DNA of 64,000 nucleotides from Aestuariibaculum sediminum (GCF_014596945.1 NZ_JACVXB010000003.1:1-64000), one strand, 5' to 3'; positions 15,343 to 24,530 are shown, numbered from the stretch's first letter. Program-made: numbers and translations. Notes: generated from the letters alone by a model not told the origin.

Positions 15343-17985
15343 TTATTCTAACACGCTAAACTTAGCTTTTATGACATCGTTGGAGTTTCCGCCTACCATA
15401 ACTATAAATTCACCAGGTTCAACCACTCGTTTCATATCACGATTCCAAATAGCAAGTTCATCCGAGGTTAATTCAAACTCGATAGTTTTTGTTTCGCCTT
15501 TTTTAAAGAATACTCTTTCGAATCCTTTCAACGTTTTTCTGGGTGTTGTAACAGAGCTGTAAACATCATTTATATACAATTGCACCACTTCATCACCATC
15601 ATATTCACCTGTATTTTTTACATCAACCGATACTTTTACACTGCCATCAACATGTATCTTATCTGAACTAACTTTCAAATTAGAATATTCAAATTTTGTA
15701 TAACTTAATCCGTATCCGAAAGTGTATAATGGATTTTCGCTTTCACTCACATAACGGTGTATCGCCGAAGGTTTCTGATTATAATAAATAGGTAGCTGAC
15801 CTACTGATTTTGGAAATGAAATTGGTAAACGTCCTCCTGGGTTGTAATCACCAAATAACACATCGGCTACGGCTCTACCACCTGCTTCACCTGGAAACCA
15901 AGCTTCCAAAATTGCTGGAACATTTTCATTAATCCAATTAACAGATAGTGGTCGTCCGTTTAGCAGCACACAAACCACCGGTGTACCAGTAGCTTGTATA
16001 GCTTCAATTAACTCTTGTTGCATACCATGTAAATCTAAGGTGGCTACATCTCTATTCTCTTCCACCAACTCTCTCGATTCTCCCAGAACCACAACCGCCA
16101 CATCGGCATTTTTAGCGATATCTACCGCTGGCTGTAAGTTTATTTTTTCTAGATTCCATCGGAAATGCGCTCTGGCTCCCCAGCCCCCTTCCCACATTTC
16201 TATGCGAATTTTATATTTCTTTCCTGCTTCGATGTATTTTGGTGTTGTAACAATATTTGTCGCTCCTTTTCTCCAATTATCTATCACTAACTGATCGTCT
16301 ATCCACATTCTGATGCCATCATCTGAACTCAAACCAATCCAACCATCAAAAGAAGTGTCGGATTGAATATATCCCGTCCATCGAATTGAAAAATCATCAT
16401 CATTAACACCTTCGCCTGGATTCCAAGGCCAATCGAATTCTAGTTTTTCATCAATTCGAGTTAACGCAGGACTACCCTCAACTTCTCTATTATTGAAATA
16501 TTCCCCTTTTAATCCATGTTGTTTTCCATCTGGAGTATATAAGTATTTTGAAGGAATGATTTGCCCTTTTACAATTAAAGGTACACCTTCTTCATACAGT
16601 ACATTTGTATTTTTACCTGCAACTTCTTTTATACCTTGCAAAACGGTAGTTGCCACTTTATTCTTTACAGAATACCCTCCCAATCGAGAAGCGTCTGCAT
16701 TTGGCCCTATTACGGCAATAGATTTTAAATCCTTATTTAATGGCAATAAATTATTTTTGTTTTTCAATAAACTAATGGATTTTCTACCAGCCTCGAGCGC
16801 AATTTCCTGATGTTCTTTAGAATGGAAACGCTTTTCAATCAACCCTTTTTCGGTGTAAGGGTTTTCAAATAATCCTAATACAAATTTAAGTCTTAGTACG
16901 CCACCAGCAGCACGATCAATATCTGCCATTGACAGTTTTTCTTCGTTTACAAGCTCTATTAATGTGTCTTGCCAGAATTCATTAGAAAAATCATAAAACT
17001 GCATATCGACTCCTGACGAAACTGCCTGACGAATACTTTCTTTCGGGGAATCGGCCACATAATGTGTTGTTTGAATATATTTTATAGCTCCTAAATCACT
17101 TACTACAATTCCTTTAAATCCCCATTCGTTCCTTAAAACGTCTGTTAAAAGCCAATGGTTAGCAGCACAAGGAATACCATCTAATTCAGAATAAGCACAC
17201 ATGGCTCCCAATGCACCTCCTTGTTTATACACTTTTTCGAATGTAGGTAAAAAGTCCTCTCGAGCTGTTCTTTCCCCTACGATTACGGGAGAAGAGTTCC
17301 CTCCTGCTTGCGGATAACTATGCACCGCAAAGTGTTTTGGCTCCGAAATTATAGCCCTATCAGATGCTAAAGTATCACCTTGTATACCTTTTAACATGGC
17401 CAATCCTAATTCGCCAGCCAAATATGTATCTTCACCAAAGGTTTCGGCCACGCGTCCCCAACGTGGTTCACGACCTATACCTAAAACGGGGCCCAATCCG
17501 AAATGAACACCATGAGCTCTTGCCTCGGCTCCTATGACCCTTCCTACCTTTTCCATTAGCGCCGTATCCCAAGTAGCGCCCAAACCTATATTCATAGGGA
17601 ATGCAGTGCTACCTTCATCTAAATACCCATGCAACATTTCACACATGATTAAAGCTGGAATACCCCAACGGTTATTTTTAATCACATGTTTTTGTAAGTC
17701 ATTAATCATTTTTGCAGAACGCGGGTATATATCATGGATAGCCCCAACTCCAAGATCTCCAATTTTCTCATTGGTTTTTGCTCTATCGAAATCTTCGCCG
17801 TCTTTAAAAAATTCACCTTTATACATATCCATTTGGCGAACTTTCTCCTCGAGACTCATACGATTTAATAAATCAGCGATCCGCTCCTCGACAGGCAAAT
17901 TAGAATTTTGATAAGGGTAGTTTTGTGCTTTTCCTTTGTAAAAAACAGCAAAAACAAATACCAAAGTTAATATTAGTTTTTTCAT
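15343..17985 (-). CDS. Exported glycoside hydrolase family 3 beta-glycosidase with PA14 domain
   Basis: 880 aa with a signal peptide (ending near GKAQ), so periplasmic or exported. GH3 N-terminal barrel with SLEEKVRQMD, GRVAETFGEDTYLAG, SEPKHFAVHS and the nucleophile segment GIVVSDLGAI (Asp297; most relatives have SDW here). The second GH3 domain starts near LLPLNKDLKSIAVIGPNAD, is interrupted at about residues 490-613 by a PA14 domain (LKGEYFNNREVEGSP, WDIN-type calcium-site region, RAHFRWNL), resumes with VAVVVLGESRELVEENRD, and ends in an Fn3-like domain (SYTKFEYSNLKV). PA14 in GH3 enzymes shapes the substrate site; a beta-glucosidase role on plant or algal oligosaccharides is likely but not certain. 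It stands alone, with no SusC/SusD partner nearby. Confidence 0.9.
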   Translation of the reverse strand: MKKLILTLVFVFAVFYKGKAQNYPYQNSNLPVEERIADLLNRMSLEEKVRQMDMYKGEFFKDGEDFDRAKTNEKIGDLGVGAIHDIYPRSAKMINDLQKHVIKNNRWGIPALIMCEMLHGYLDEGSTAFPMNIGLGATWDTALMEKVGRVIGAEARAHGVHFGLGPVLGIGREPRWGRVAETFGEDTYLAGELGLAMLKGIQGDTLASDRAIISEPKHFAVHSYPQAGGNSSPVIVGERTAREDFLPTFEKVYKQGGALGAMCAYSELDGIPCAANHWLLTDVLRNEWGFKGIVVSDLGAIKYIQTTHYVADSPKESIRQAVSSGVDMQFYDFSNEFWQDTLIELVNEEKLSMADIDRAAGGVLRLKFVLGLFENPYTEKGLIEKRFHSKEHQEIALEAGRKSISLLKNKNNLLPLNKDLKSIAVIGPNADASRLGGYSVKNKVATTVLQGIKEVAGKNTNVLYEEGVPLIVKGQIIPSKYLYTPDGKQHGLKGEYFNNREVEGSPALTRIDEKLEFDWPWNPGEGVNDDDFSIRWTGYIQSDTSFDGWIGLSSDDGIRMWIDDQLVIDNWRKGATNIVTTPKYIEAGKKYKIRIEMWEGGWGARAHFRWNLEKINLQPAVDIAKNADVAVVVLGESRELVEENRDVATLDLHGMQQELIEAIQATGTPVVCVLLNGRPLSVNWINENVPAILEAWFPGEAGGRAVADVLFGDYNPGGRLPISFPKSVGQLPIYYNQKPSAIHRYVSESENPLYTFGYGLSYTKFEYSNLKVSSDKIHVDGSVKVSVDVKNTGEYDGDEVVQLYINDVYSSVTTPRKTLKGFERVFFKKGETKTIEFELTSDELAIWNRDMKRVVEPGEFIVMVGGNSNDVIKAKFSVLE

Positions 17986-18084
17986 TTACAGTTGATTATA
18001 ATTAAATTAAATTGAGTTAATACATGTTGTTTAAACGCAATATTATAAGGTATTTAGAATTTAAAATATTTTTTTCGACGAGCG

Positions 18085-18166
18085 GTGTAATGTATACACT
18101 TAAGGTTTATTTTGTATCATTTTTTGAGAATATGGTTCATTCTTAAAGACTTATTGTTTATTTTTG
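18085..18166 (+). promoter_or_regulatory. Promoter and possible operator of the MerR/B12 regulator
   Basis: TATTTTTG (perfect -7 element) at 18159-18166 lies 21 nt before the regulator ATG; no good -33 TTG is found, which suits a regulated promoter. Upstream, GTGTA (18085-18089) and TACAC (18095-18099) form an inverted repeat containing the palindrome TGTATACA (18091-18098), resembling TACA-type operators reported for CarH/LitR proteins. The half-site TTTGTTTA at 18163-18170 recurs in the crtI promoter region at 19101-19108. Confidence 0.5.
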
Positions 18167-18187
18167 TTTAGCTAAATTCAAATATTA

Positions 18188-19087
18188 ATGAACAAAATAC
18201 AAGTTAACTTCAGCATAAAAGATCTTGAAAACCTTTCCGGAATTAAAGCCCATACTATAAGAATTTGGGAAAAACGCTATAATTTGCTAGAACCCAACCG
18301 AACCGATACCAATATCCGTACTTACAACACAAGTAGTCTACAAAAATTACTAAACATCACTTACTTATACAACAATGGCTATAAAATTTCTAAAATAGCT
18401 CGTTTAAAGGCATCCGAAATACCCGAAACCGTAAAAGCCATTGCTGAAGAAAGTAGCAAAAACAACTATGCTATTTCAACTTTAAAATTGGCAATGATTA
18501 ATTTTGATCAGGATTTATTTGAAAAAACTTATCAGGAACTAAATAAAACCTTATCTTTTAAAGACATATTTTACGCTGTTTTTCTTCCTTTATTAAGCGA
18601 AATTGGTATGCTTTGGCAAACCAACACCATTACGCCTGTTCACGAGCATTTTATTTCTGTTCAAATTAAACAAAAATTATTACTTGGCATTGAAAAACTT
18701 GGTTACAATAACGATTCGCAAGATTCCAGAACCTTTGTATTGTTTTTGCCTGATAACGAAATTCACGACATCGGACTACTTTTCGTCAATTATCTATTGA
18801 AAAGTAAAGGCTACCAGACTATTTTTCTAGGTCCAAGTGTACCAATGACCAACCTTCAAGAACTTTACGAGTTTTTCGATAATATCGTATTTATTTCTTA
18901 TTTTACTATCTTTCCTGAAGAAGATCAGATTGAAAATTACCTAAATGAATTCAACAACCTATTGCTTAACAACGATAAATCTCATCTTTATTTATTTGGA
19001 AATAAAATAGTTAACATTAAAAATGCTAATTTACCGGAAAAAGTTAAGGTATTTAATAGCATAGAAAATTTCATTAAAGAAATGTGA
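18188..19087 (+). CDS. MerR-family regulator with cobalamin-binding domain (CarH/LitR-like)
   Basis: 299 aa. The N-terminal MerR winged helix (FSIKDLENLSGIKAHTIRIWEKRY) is followed by a helical B12-capping domain with W143-x9-E153-H154, the CarH signature, and a Rossmann-type cobalamin domain with E191-x-H193-x2-G196, whose His would be the lower axial cobalt ligand. In CarH, adenosylcobalamin makes a DNA-binding tetramer that light destroys, switching on carotenoid genes. Here the residue after Trp is Gln144; Thermus CarH has His132 there, the light-state ligand, so the photochemistry may differ. It lies directly upstream of crtI and is almost certainly its regulator; sign and signal are inferred. 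Confidence 0.88.
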   Translation: MNKIQVNFSIKDLENLSGIKAHTIRIWEKRYNLLEPNRTDTNIRTYNTSSLQKLLNITYLYNNGYKISKIARLKASEIPETVKAIAEESSKNNYAISTLKLAMINFDQDLFEKTYQELNKTLSFKDIFYAVFLPLLSEIGMLWQTNTITPVHEHFISVQIKQKLLLGIEKLGYNNDSQDSRTFVLFLPDNEIHDIGLLFVNYLLKSKGYQTIFLGPSVPMTNLQELYEFFDNIVFISYFTIFPEEDQIENYLNEFNNLLLNNDKSHLYLFGNKIVNIKNANLPEKVKVFNSIENFIKEM

Positions 19088-19096
19088 TATAAAGTG

Positions 19097-19134
19097 TAAT
19101 TTTGTTTAACTTTTTATTACATTTGTTAAACAAA
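19097..19134 (+). promoter_or_regulatory. crtI promoter with 10-bp perfect inverted repeat
   Basis: TTTGTTTAAC (19101-19110) and GTTAAACAAA (19125-19134) are perfect inverted repeats 14 nt apart. They bracket or overlap two perfect -7 elements, TAATTTTG (19097-19104) and TACATTTG (19118-19125). This is the layout of a MerR-type operator placed on a promoter; the neighbouring CarH-like protein is the natural candidate to bind. Confidence 0.55.
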
Positions 19135-19137
19135 ATT

Positions 19138-20604
19138 ATGAAAACAACTATTTCTATATTAGGTTCCGGATTTTCATCGTTAGCAGCCTCTTGTTATTTA
19201 GCAAAGGCAGGTTACGACGTTACAATATTTGAAAAGAATGATACTGTTGGCGGTAGAGCCCGACAATTAACCAAAGCGGGTTTTACATTTGACATAGGTC
19301 CTACATGGTACTGGATGCCAGATGTTTTTGAACGCTTCTTTAGTGATTTCAATCGAAAGCCTTCCGATTATTATCAACTTGAAAAACTCAATCCTGCTTA
19401 CAGCGTATATTTTGGAAAAGGTGACTTTATTACTATTGAAGACACTTTAGACAAAATTTGTGATGCCTTTGAACGAGAAGAACCAGGCAGTTCAAAAAAG
19501 CTTAAAACATTCATAGAGACCGCTAAAAGTAATTATAACATTGCGATAAAAGATTTAGTTTACAATCCTGGTGTTTCTCCTTTAGAACTGATTACTCCAA
19601 AAACTATTACGAAACTAAATCAGTTTTTTAGCAATATTAAATCGGATGTTAGAAGGAGTTTCAAAAATAAACGATTAGCTCAAATATTAGAATTTCCTGT
19701 ATTATTTCTTGGGGCTAAACCTAGTGATACGCCATCTTTTTACAGTTTTATGAATTATGCCGATTTCGGTATTGGCACATTCCATCCGCAAAAAGGCATG
19801 TATCAGGTAATTTTAGCATTAAAAAGTTTAGCTGAAGAATTAGGTGTAAAAATAAATACCAGTAGTCCAGTTAAAAAGATAGTTGTAAATGAAGGTCATG
19901 CTACAAGTATTGTATCAAACGGAAAAACGATTCATTCAGACATTGTTGTTAGTGGAGCGGATTATCATCATACCGAAACACTTTTAGAAGAACCTTACCG
20001 CCAATACTCCGAAAATTACTGGAATAAAAAAACGTTTGCCCCATCATCCCTTTTATTTTATGTTGGGTTTAACAAAAAAATTGAGCATGTAGATCATCAT
20101 ACCTTGTTTTTTGATGTCGATTTTGATGAACATGCAAAAGCGATTTATGATGCCCCTGAATGGCCTGAAAAACCACTTTTTTATGCTAGTTTCCCAAGTA
20201 AAACAGATAATAGCACAGCCCCTGAAGGAAAAGAGGCCGCTATATTTTTAATCCCACTGGCGCCAGGATTAAATGATACTCCTCAGCTAAGAACAACCTA
20301 TTTCAACAAAATCATTAATCGATTAGAGTATTTAACCAATCAGGAATTAAAATCAGAAATCCTTTTTAAGGAAAGTTATTGTATTAACGATTTTGTAGCA
20401 GATTACAATTCATATAAAGGTAACGCCTATGGCATGGCCAATACGTTAATGCAAACCGCTTTTTTAAGACCAAAATTAAAAAGTAAAAAAGTTAACAATT
20501 TATATTTCACAGGGCAATTAACCGTCCCTGGTCCTGGAGTACCACCCTCGCTAATTTCAGGAAAATTAGTAGCCGATTTAGTAACTAAAAACCATACCCT
20601 ATGA
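19138..20604 (+). CDS. crtI: Phytoene desaturase
   Basis: 488-aa FAD-dependent desaturase/isomerase turning phytoene into lycopene at the inner membrane. N-terminal Rossmann segment ISILGSGFSSLAAS (third Gly of GxGxxG replaced by Ser) with VTIFEKNDTVGGRAR and FDIGPTWYWMPDVF; C-terminal FAD segment NLYFTGQLTVPGPGVPPSLISG. The start is ATG 19138; a TTG 36 nt upstream in the same frame lies inside the operator/promoter. The last 4 nt overlap crtB (ATGA), so translation is coupled. First structural gene of the carotenoid operon. Confidence 0.95.
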   Translation: MKTTISILGSGFSSLAASCYLAKAGYDVTIFEKNDTVGGRARQLTKAGFTFDIGPTWYWMPDVFERFFSDFNRKPSDYYQLEKLNPAYSVYFGKGDFITIEDTLDKICDAFEREEPGSSKKLKTFIETAKSNYNIAIKDLVYNPGVSPLELITPKTITKLNQFFSNIKSDVRRSFKNKRLAQILEFPVLFLGAKPSDTPSFYSFMNYADFGIGTFHPQKGMYQVILALKSLAEELGVKINTSSPVKKIVVNEGHATSIVSNGKTIHSDIVVSGADYHHTETLLEEPYRQYSENYWNKKTFAPSSLLFYVGFNKKIEHVDHHTLFFDVDFDEHAKAIYDAPEWPEKPLFYASFPSKTDNSTAPEGKEAAIFLIPLAPGLNDTPQLRTTYFNKIINRLEYLTNQELKSEILFKESYCINDFVADYNSYKGNAYGMANTLMQTAFLRPKLKSKKVNNLYFTGQLTVPGPGVPPSLISGKLVADLVTKNHTL

Positions 20605-21440
20605 AACAACTATTCGATACCGTGTCCTGCCAATGCAGTAAACTAGTTACCAAAACTTATAGCACATCCTTTTCTCTTGCTACCAAAATGCTATCTAATG
20701 CCATTAGAGAAGATATTTACAATATTTATGGATTTGTGAGACTAGCCGACGAAATAGTCGATTCGTTTCATGATTACGATAAAACCAAACTTTTTAATGA
20801 TTTCGAGGAAGACTTATATGAAGCCTTAAGTAACAAAATAAGTGTCAATCCTATTTTAAATGCGTTTCAACATACCTATCATAAATATGGTATTGAAAAA
20901 AGTATGGTTGAAGCGTTTATGAAAAGTATGCGTTTGGATTTAAATAAATCTGATTATAAAAGTCTTGAAGAATATAAAGAATACATTTATGGTTCGGCTG
21001 ATGTTGTTGGTTTAATGTGTCTTAAAGTTTTTGTAAATGGTGACAACGATAAGTACAATGAATTAAAGGCATCGGCAATGTCATTGGGATCTGCTTTTCA
21101 AAAGGTCAATTTTTTAAGAGATTTAAAAGCAGATGTTGAAGGATTAAACCGTAGCTATTTTCCAAATATTAACATGGATGCCTTGGATGAAAATTCAAAA
21201 CAGGAAATAATTAGCGATATAGAATACGACTTTGAACGCGGTTTACACGGAATAAAAAAACTACCTATTGAGGCTAAATTTGGTGTGTTTATGGCTTACA
21301 GATACTACAAACAACTCCTTAAAAAATTACAAAAAACACCAGCTTTACAAATTAAAAATTCAAGAATTAGAGTATCAAATCCAAAAAAAATTGAACTATT
21401 AATGCGTAGCTATGTAAAATATCAATTAAATTTAATGTAA
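20601..21440 (+). CDS. crtB: Phytoene synthase
   Basis: 279-aa squalene/phytoene-synthase family enzyme that joins two geranylgeranyl diphosphates. The two Asp-rich sites are seen as RLADEIVDSFHD and NFLRDLKADVEG; YSTSFSLATKML and GSADVVGLMCLKVF are also typical. It overlaps crtI by 4 nt and is followed by crtZ after 9 nt. The GGPP synthase (crtE) that would feed it is not in the window. Confidence 0.95.
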   Translation: MKQLFDTVSCQCSKLVTKTYSTSFSLATKMLSNAIREDIYNIYGFVRLADEIVDSFHDYDKTKLFNDFEEDLYEALSNKISVNPILNAFQHTYHKYGIEKSMVEAFMKSMRLDLNKSDYKSLEEYKEYIYGSADVVGLMCLKVFVNGDNDKYNELKASAMSLGSAFQKVNFLRDLKADVEGLNRSYFPNINMDALDENSKQEIISDIEYDFERGLHGIKKLPIEAKFGVFMAYRYYKQLLKKLQKTPALQIKNSRIRVSNPKKIELLMRSYVKYQLNLM

Positions 21441-21449
21441 AATTAAATT

Positions 21450-21902
21450 ATGCAAACACTTTATTGGATACTTATCTTTCTAACCGCCTTTTGTATCATG
21501 GAATTTATGGCGTGGTTTACCCATAAATACATCATGCATGGTTTTTTATGGCATTTACATAAAGACCATCATAAAAAAGATCACGATAGTTGGTTTGAAC
21601 GTAACGATATCTTTTTTATTTTTTATGCAGTAATTAGCATTGGATTTATTTTACTTTGGGAATTTGCAGGATTCTGGGCTGGCTTACCAATTGGTTTAGG
21701 TATTTTTGCTTATGGACTTTCTTATTTTTTAGTACATGATATATTTATACACCAACGGTTTAAGTGGTTTAGAAATGCTAATAATTGGTACGCTAAAGGG
21801 ATAAGACGTGCACACAAAATTCATCATAAACATTTAGAAAAAAAAGATAGCGAATGCTTTGGCATGTTATTCGTACCGTTTAAATATTTTAAACAATCCT
21901 AA
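21450..21902 (+). CDS. crtZ: Beta-carotene 3-hydroxylase
   Basis: 150-aa membrane di-iron hydroxylase of the fatty-acid-hydroxylase superfamily that adds 3-OH groups to the beta rings, giving zeaxanthin. Four histidine clusters are visible: HKYIMHG, HLHKDHHKKDH, HDIFIHQ and HKIHHKH. Hydrophobic segments cover about residues 3-20 and 52-90. Its stop codon directly abuts the ATG of the cyclase gene, which indicates one operon. Confidence 0.95.
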   Translation: MQTLYWILIFLTAFCIMEFMAWFTHKYIMHGFLWHLHKDHHKKDHDSWFERNDIFFIFYAVISIGFILLWEFAGFWAGLPIGLGIFAYGLSYFLVHDIFIHQRFKWFRNANNWYAKGIRRAHKIHHKHLEKKDSECFGMLFVPFKYFKQS

Positions 21903-22595
21903 ATGCATTACTTGTACTTGCTCCTAAATCTGGGGTCGCTTTCTGTACCTTTTATCTTTAGCTTTCACCCAAAGCTTAAGTTTTACAAACATTGGAAAGG
22001 ATTAGCTATAGGCACTCTAATTGGTCTTTTGGTTTTTATTCCTTGGGATGTATTTTTTACTTTAAATAATTACTGGGGTTTTAATCCGAAATATTATCTT
22101 GGAATAACCTTGTTTGGTTTACCTATTGAAGAGTGGCTCTTTTTTTTATGTATACCTTATGCTTGTGTCTTTACACATTATGCACTTCTTTACTATTTCC
22201 CAAATTTAAAACTTAAGGCAGGTGTTACCAAACTTATTGGTTACCTCCTGATATTTATCTTTTTTATCATTACCATTTACAATTTCGACAAATGGTATAC
22301 TAGTGTTAACTTTGGACTTGCTACAATTTTAACCATATTGGTAGTAAACAAAGATTACGATATACTACAATCGTATTTAATCACTTTCCTTGTTATGCTT
22401 ATTCCTTTTTTTATTGTAAACGGTTTCTTAACAGGTAGTTTTATTCCTCAAGAAGTGGTATGGTACGACAATACTGAAAACTTAGGTATTAGAATGTTTA
22501 CCATACCTGTAGAGGATAGTATCTACGCTTTCTCTTTAATATTACTTAATTTATTGGTTATTAAAAAAGTTGAAAATAAAAAGAAAACCACTTAA
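21903..22595 (+). CDS. Lycopene beta-cyclase, fused CrtYc-CrtYd type
   Basis: 230-aa integral membrane protein of the lycopene cyclase domain family, in which the two halves (CrtYc and CrtYd in actinobacteria) are joined. Each half carries the P-E-(E/D) motif: GLPIEEWLFFLCIPYACV in the first and TIPVEDSIYAFSLILL in the second. About six transmembrane segments. It closes both ends of lycopene to give beta-carotene for CrtZ. Last gene of the carotenoid operon. This type is the usual cyclase of marine flavobacteria in my recollection. Confidence 0.9.
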   Translation: MHYLYLLLNLGSLSVPFIFSFHPKLKFYKHWKGLAIGTLIGLLVFIPWDVFFTLNNYWGFNPKYYLGITLFGLPIEEWLFFLCIPYACVFTHYALLYYFPNLKLKAGVTKLIGYLLIFIFFIITIYNFDKWYTSVNFGLATILTILVVNKDYDILQSYLITFLVMLIPFFIVNGFLTGSFIPQEVVWYDNTENLGIRMFTIPVEDSIYAFSLILLNLLVIKKVENKKKTT

Positions 22596-22810
22596 ATATA
22601 AAGTTTCTACTTAAAGCCTTTTAAATTAATTAACTACGTTTTTAAGATTTCCTTTTAAATGGGCTCCAAGTCACATATCTCTTATTTTATTAAACGATTT
22701 AGAACTTCTTCTAAACCCCATGCCATATGAAGCGAAGGGATACAGTTGCAGAAAATCTTCTTTTTAATTGTATTAATATAAAATAACTGTTTTCAATATC
22801 ATGCTTTAAA

Positions 22811-23251
22811 TTATAAATCGCATTTGTCAGATTCAAACCCCTTTGGATAACCAGTTTTTATACAATCTTTGTAAAATACAATATAATTATCGGATGTATC
22901 TGCAAGAATAAGAACCTCTGTTTCTATTGTAGATACAAGATCATATACTTTTTCTTTATTTTCAGGAATAGAATTAAAAATTATTTCAAATTGGCCATAA
23001 TGATATCCTAGTAGCTCTTCTGGCTTGTATACTTTAATATAGTATTTATATTTATTTATTAAAGTATCTTTATAAAATTCTTTACATATTCCATTTTTAA
23101 AAATAACTTTTTTATTTGTATCGGCAGCACAACACCAGTTTTGCTCTAATATTTCATTTAAGTGATTCTCTACTGTTTCTTTCGAATGAAAAAAACAAGA
23201 GCTATTTATTAAAACTATTATTAAATATGTAAAAATCCGTTTTCTAATCAT
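22811..23251 (-). CDS. Small lipoprotein of unknown function
   Basis: 146 aa. Signal peptide with lipobox INSSC at about residue 19, then FFHSKETVENHLNEILEQNWCCAADTNKKVIFKN. There are five further cysteines (CC, C, C, C), unusual for this organism's lipoproteins and suggesting disulfides. No family recognised. It belongs to a run of four small AT-rich minus-strand genes (22811-24530) that all look envelope-located. Confidence 0.6.
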   Translation of the reverse strand: MIRKRIFTYLIIVLINSSCFFHSKETVENHLNEILEQNWCCAADTNKKVIFKNGICKEFYKDTLINKYKYYIKVYKPEELLGYHYGQFEIIFNSIPENKEKVYDLVSTIETEVLILADTSDNYIVFYKDCIKTGYPKGFESDKCDL

Positions 23252-23388
23252 TACAATGCATTGTTACTATAATTGACCTTACAGTAGGCACTTTTGCTCT
23301 AAAAACAGGATTTCCAATCAATTGATTAAAGTACCTATAGATTAGGACTAGATTGAAAAATTATCAATTAACTAAAGTTTCATACTAT

Positions 23389-23817
23389 CTAAGCTTGATT
23401 AGGCACAAACTCTTCAGCTAAATAATACGTTTGAAATTTAGTGTCTGGGTCTATTGTAGTTTTTATCATAAATGATTTATAATCTGGGTAAAACTCAATA
23501 ACATATATTGCTTTTTTAGTAACTATATGATTTCCCGCAGATATTCTACCTATCTTCGCACTATCAAAGCTAAAAGAATCTTGTACTTCATTATACTCTG
23601 CTAAATAATAATTTTCTGTACCAATTTTATTTTTATTCATATATAATGATAAATCATTTTGAGTGAATTGAAATACCACCTTACTGGTACTAGTAGCATC
23701 TGAACTCCAGTATTTGTTAACTAAATGACTTTGAATATTTGATGTTACCATATTTGTTTGACTGTTTACTCCTATGCTTGTAAAAAACAATGCTAATACT
23801 AATAATTTAATTTTCAT
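23389..23817 (-). CDS. Small exported protein of unknown function
   Basis: 142 aa with a clear Sec signal peptide (MKIKLLVLALFFTSIGVNSQ). The mature part is beta-rich (SKVVFQFTQNDLSLYMNKNK, YYLAEYNEVQDSFSF, AIYVIEFYPDYKSFMIK) with no known motif. Its ATG directly follows the stop codon of the upstream membrane-protein gene (23818), so the two are cotranscribed and probably translationally coupled. Confidence 0.6.
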   Translation of the reverse strand: MKIKLLVLALFFTSIGVNSQTNMVTSNIQSHLVNKYWSSDATSTSKVVFQFTQNDLSLYMNKNKIGTENYYLAEYNEVQDSFSFDSAKIGRISAGNHIVTKKAIYVIEFYPDYKSFMIKTTIDPDTKFQTYYLAEEFVPNQA

Positions 23818-24192
23818 TTATTTTAATTTATTAATGTAGTATATTAAAAGGATAAATATTAAAACGATAACTCTACTTATATTTTTTTGTTTTGTGCCAA
23901 TTTGTATACGCATTACTTCTCTTATGTTTAACTTATAGGCTATAAATAGAGCTAGTATAATGTAAACTAGGAATACATCCCAAAAGTGTCCATCTAAATT
24001 AATACCGTTTTTAATATTAAAGATGTATTTTATTTTTTTACTTATAACTAAAAATGGAATAATTATATAGGCTCCCAACAAATTACCCATAATTAATCTT
24101 ACTCTAAGAACTAAACTATTGCTTGATTTAATATATGCTAGAAATCGAGCAATTTTAAAAGTTGAAATAAGTATATAATTTTTAAGAAACAT
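23818..24192 (-). CDS. Small membrane protein of unknown function
   Basis: 124 aa from ATG 24192; the frame stays open to a TTG at 24207. Three hydrophobic segments, around NLLGAYIIIPFLVI, VFLVYIILALFIAY and VIVLIFILLIYYI, with basic loops. No family recognised. It directly abuts the exported protein gene downstream, suggesting a membrane/periplasm pair. Confidence 0.5.
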   Translation of the reverse strand: MFLKNYILISTFKIARFLAYIKSSNSLVLRVRLIMGNLLGAYIIIPFLVISKKIKYIFNIKNGINLDGHFWDVFLVYIILALFIAYKLNIREVMRIQIGTKQKNISRVIVLIFILLIYYINKLK

Positions 24193-24275
24193 AGTATTAT
24201 TACACAAATAAGAACGTCATAAATATTAAAAAGAATAACCAACCTATTAATATTCTGTGCTTAAACAGAATATTT

Positions 24276-24530
24276 TTAATAGATGTAACTTTCTTTAATA
24301 ATAAGGTTATTACTACTAACGAAAAAAACAAAACTTACTATTACAACATACAATAAGTAAATACCAATTATATAATATATAACATCTGAGTTATACCAAA
24401 TATCCATTACTTTTTCTTTACTGATAAACAGCGTAAGCGATCCTAGCACAAAAAAAACGAACACAAGAATTGTAAATAAAATTGTACTTATAAAGTTTAC
24501 AAAATTAAGTTTTCTCACTAACTCTTTCAT
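24276..24530 (-). CDS. Very small two-span membrane protein
   Basis: 84 aa from ATG 24530 (an in-frame TTG lies 2 codons upstream). Two hydrophobic helices, around VNFISTILFTILVFVFFVLG and YYIIGIYLLYVVIVSFVFF, joined by a short charged loop. No family recognised; short and very AT-rich, so coding status is less sure than for the other genes. Confidence 0.4.
   Translation of the reverse strand: MKELVRKLNFVNFISTILFTILVFVFFVLGSLTLFISKEKVMDIWYNSDVIYYIIGIYLLYVVIVSFVFFVSSNNLIIKESYIY

Noticed and set aside
15343-17985. A polysaccharide utilisation locus around the GH3 gene
   Set aside because: No SusC/SusD pair, sensor or other glycoside hydrolase is adjacent.
22720-22770. GAAGCGAAGGGATACAGTTG as a third copy of the structured element
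   Set aside because: Only short fragments match and the AGCCCGACCC and AACGCC landmarks are missing.
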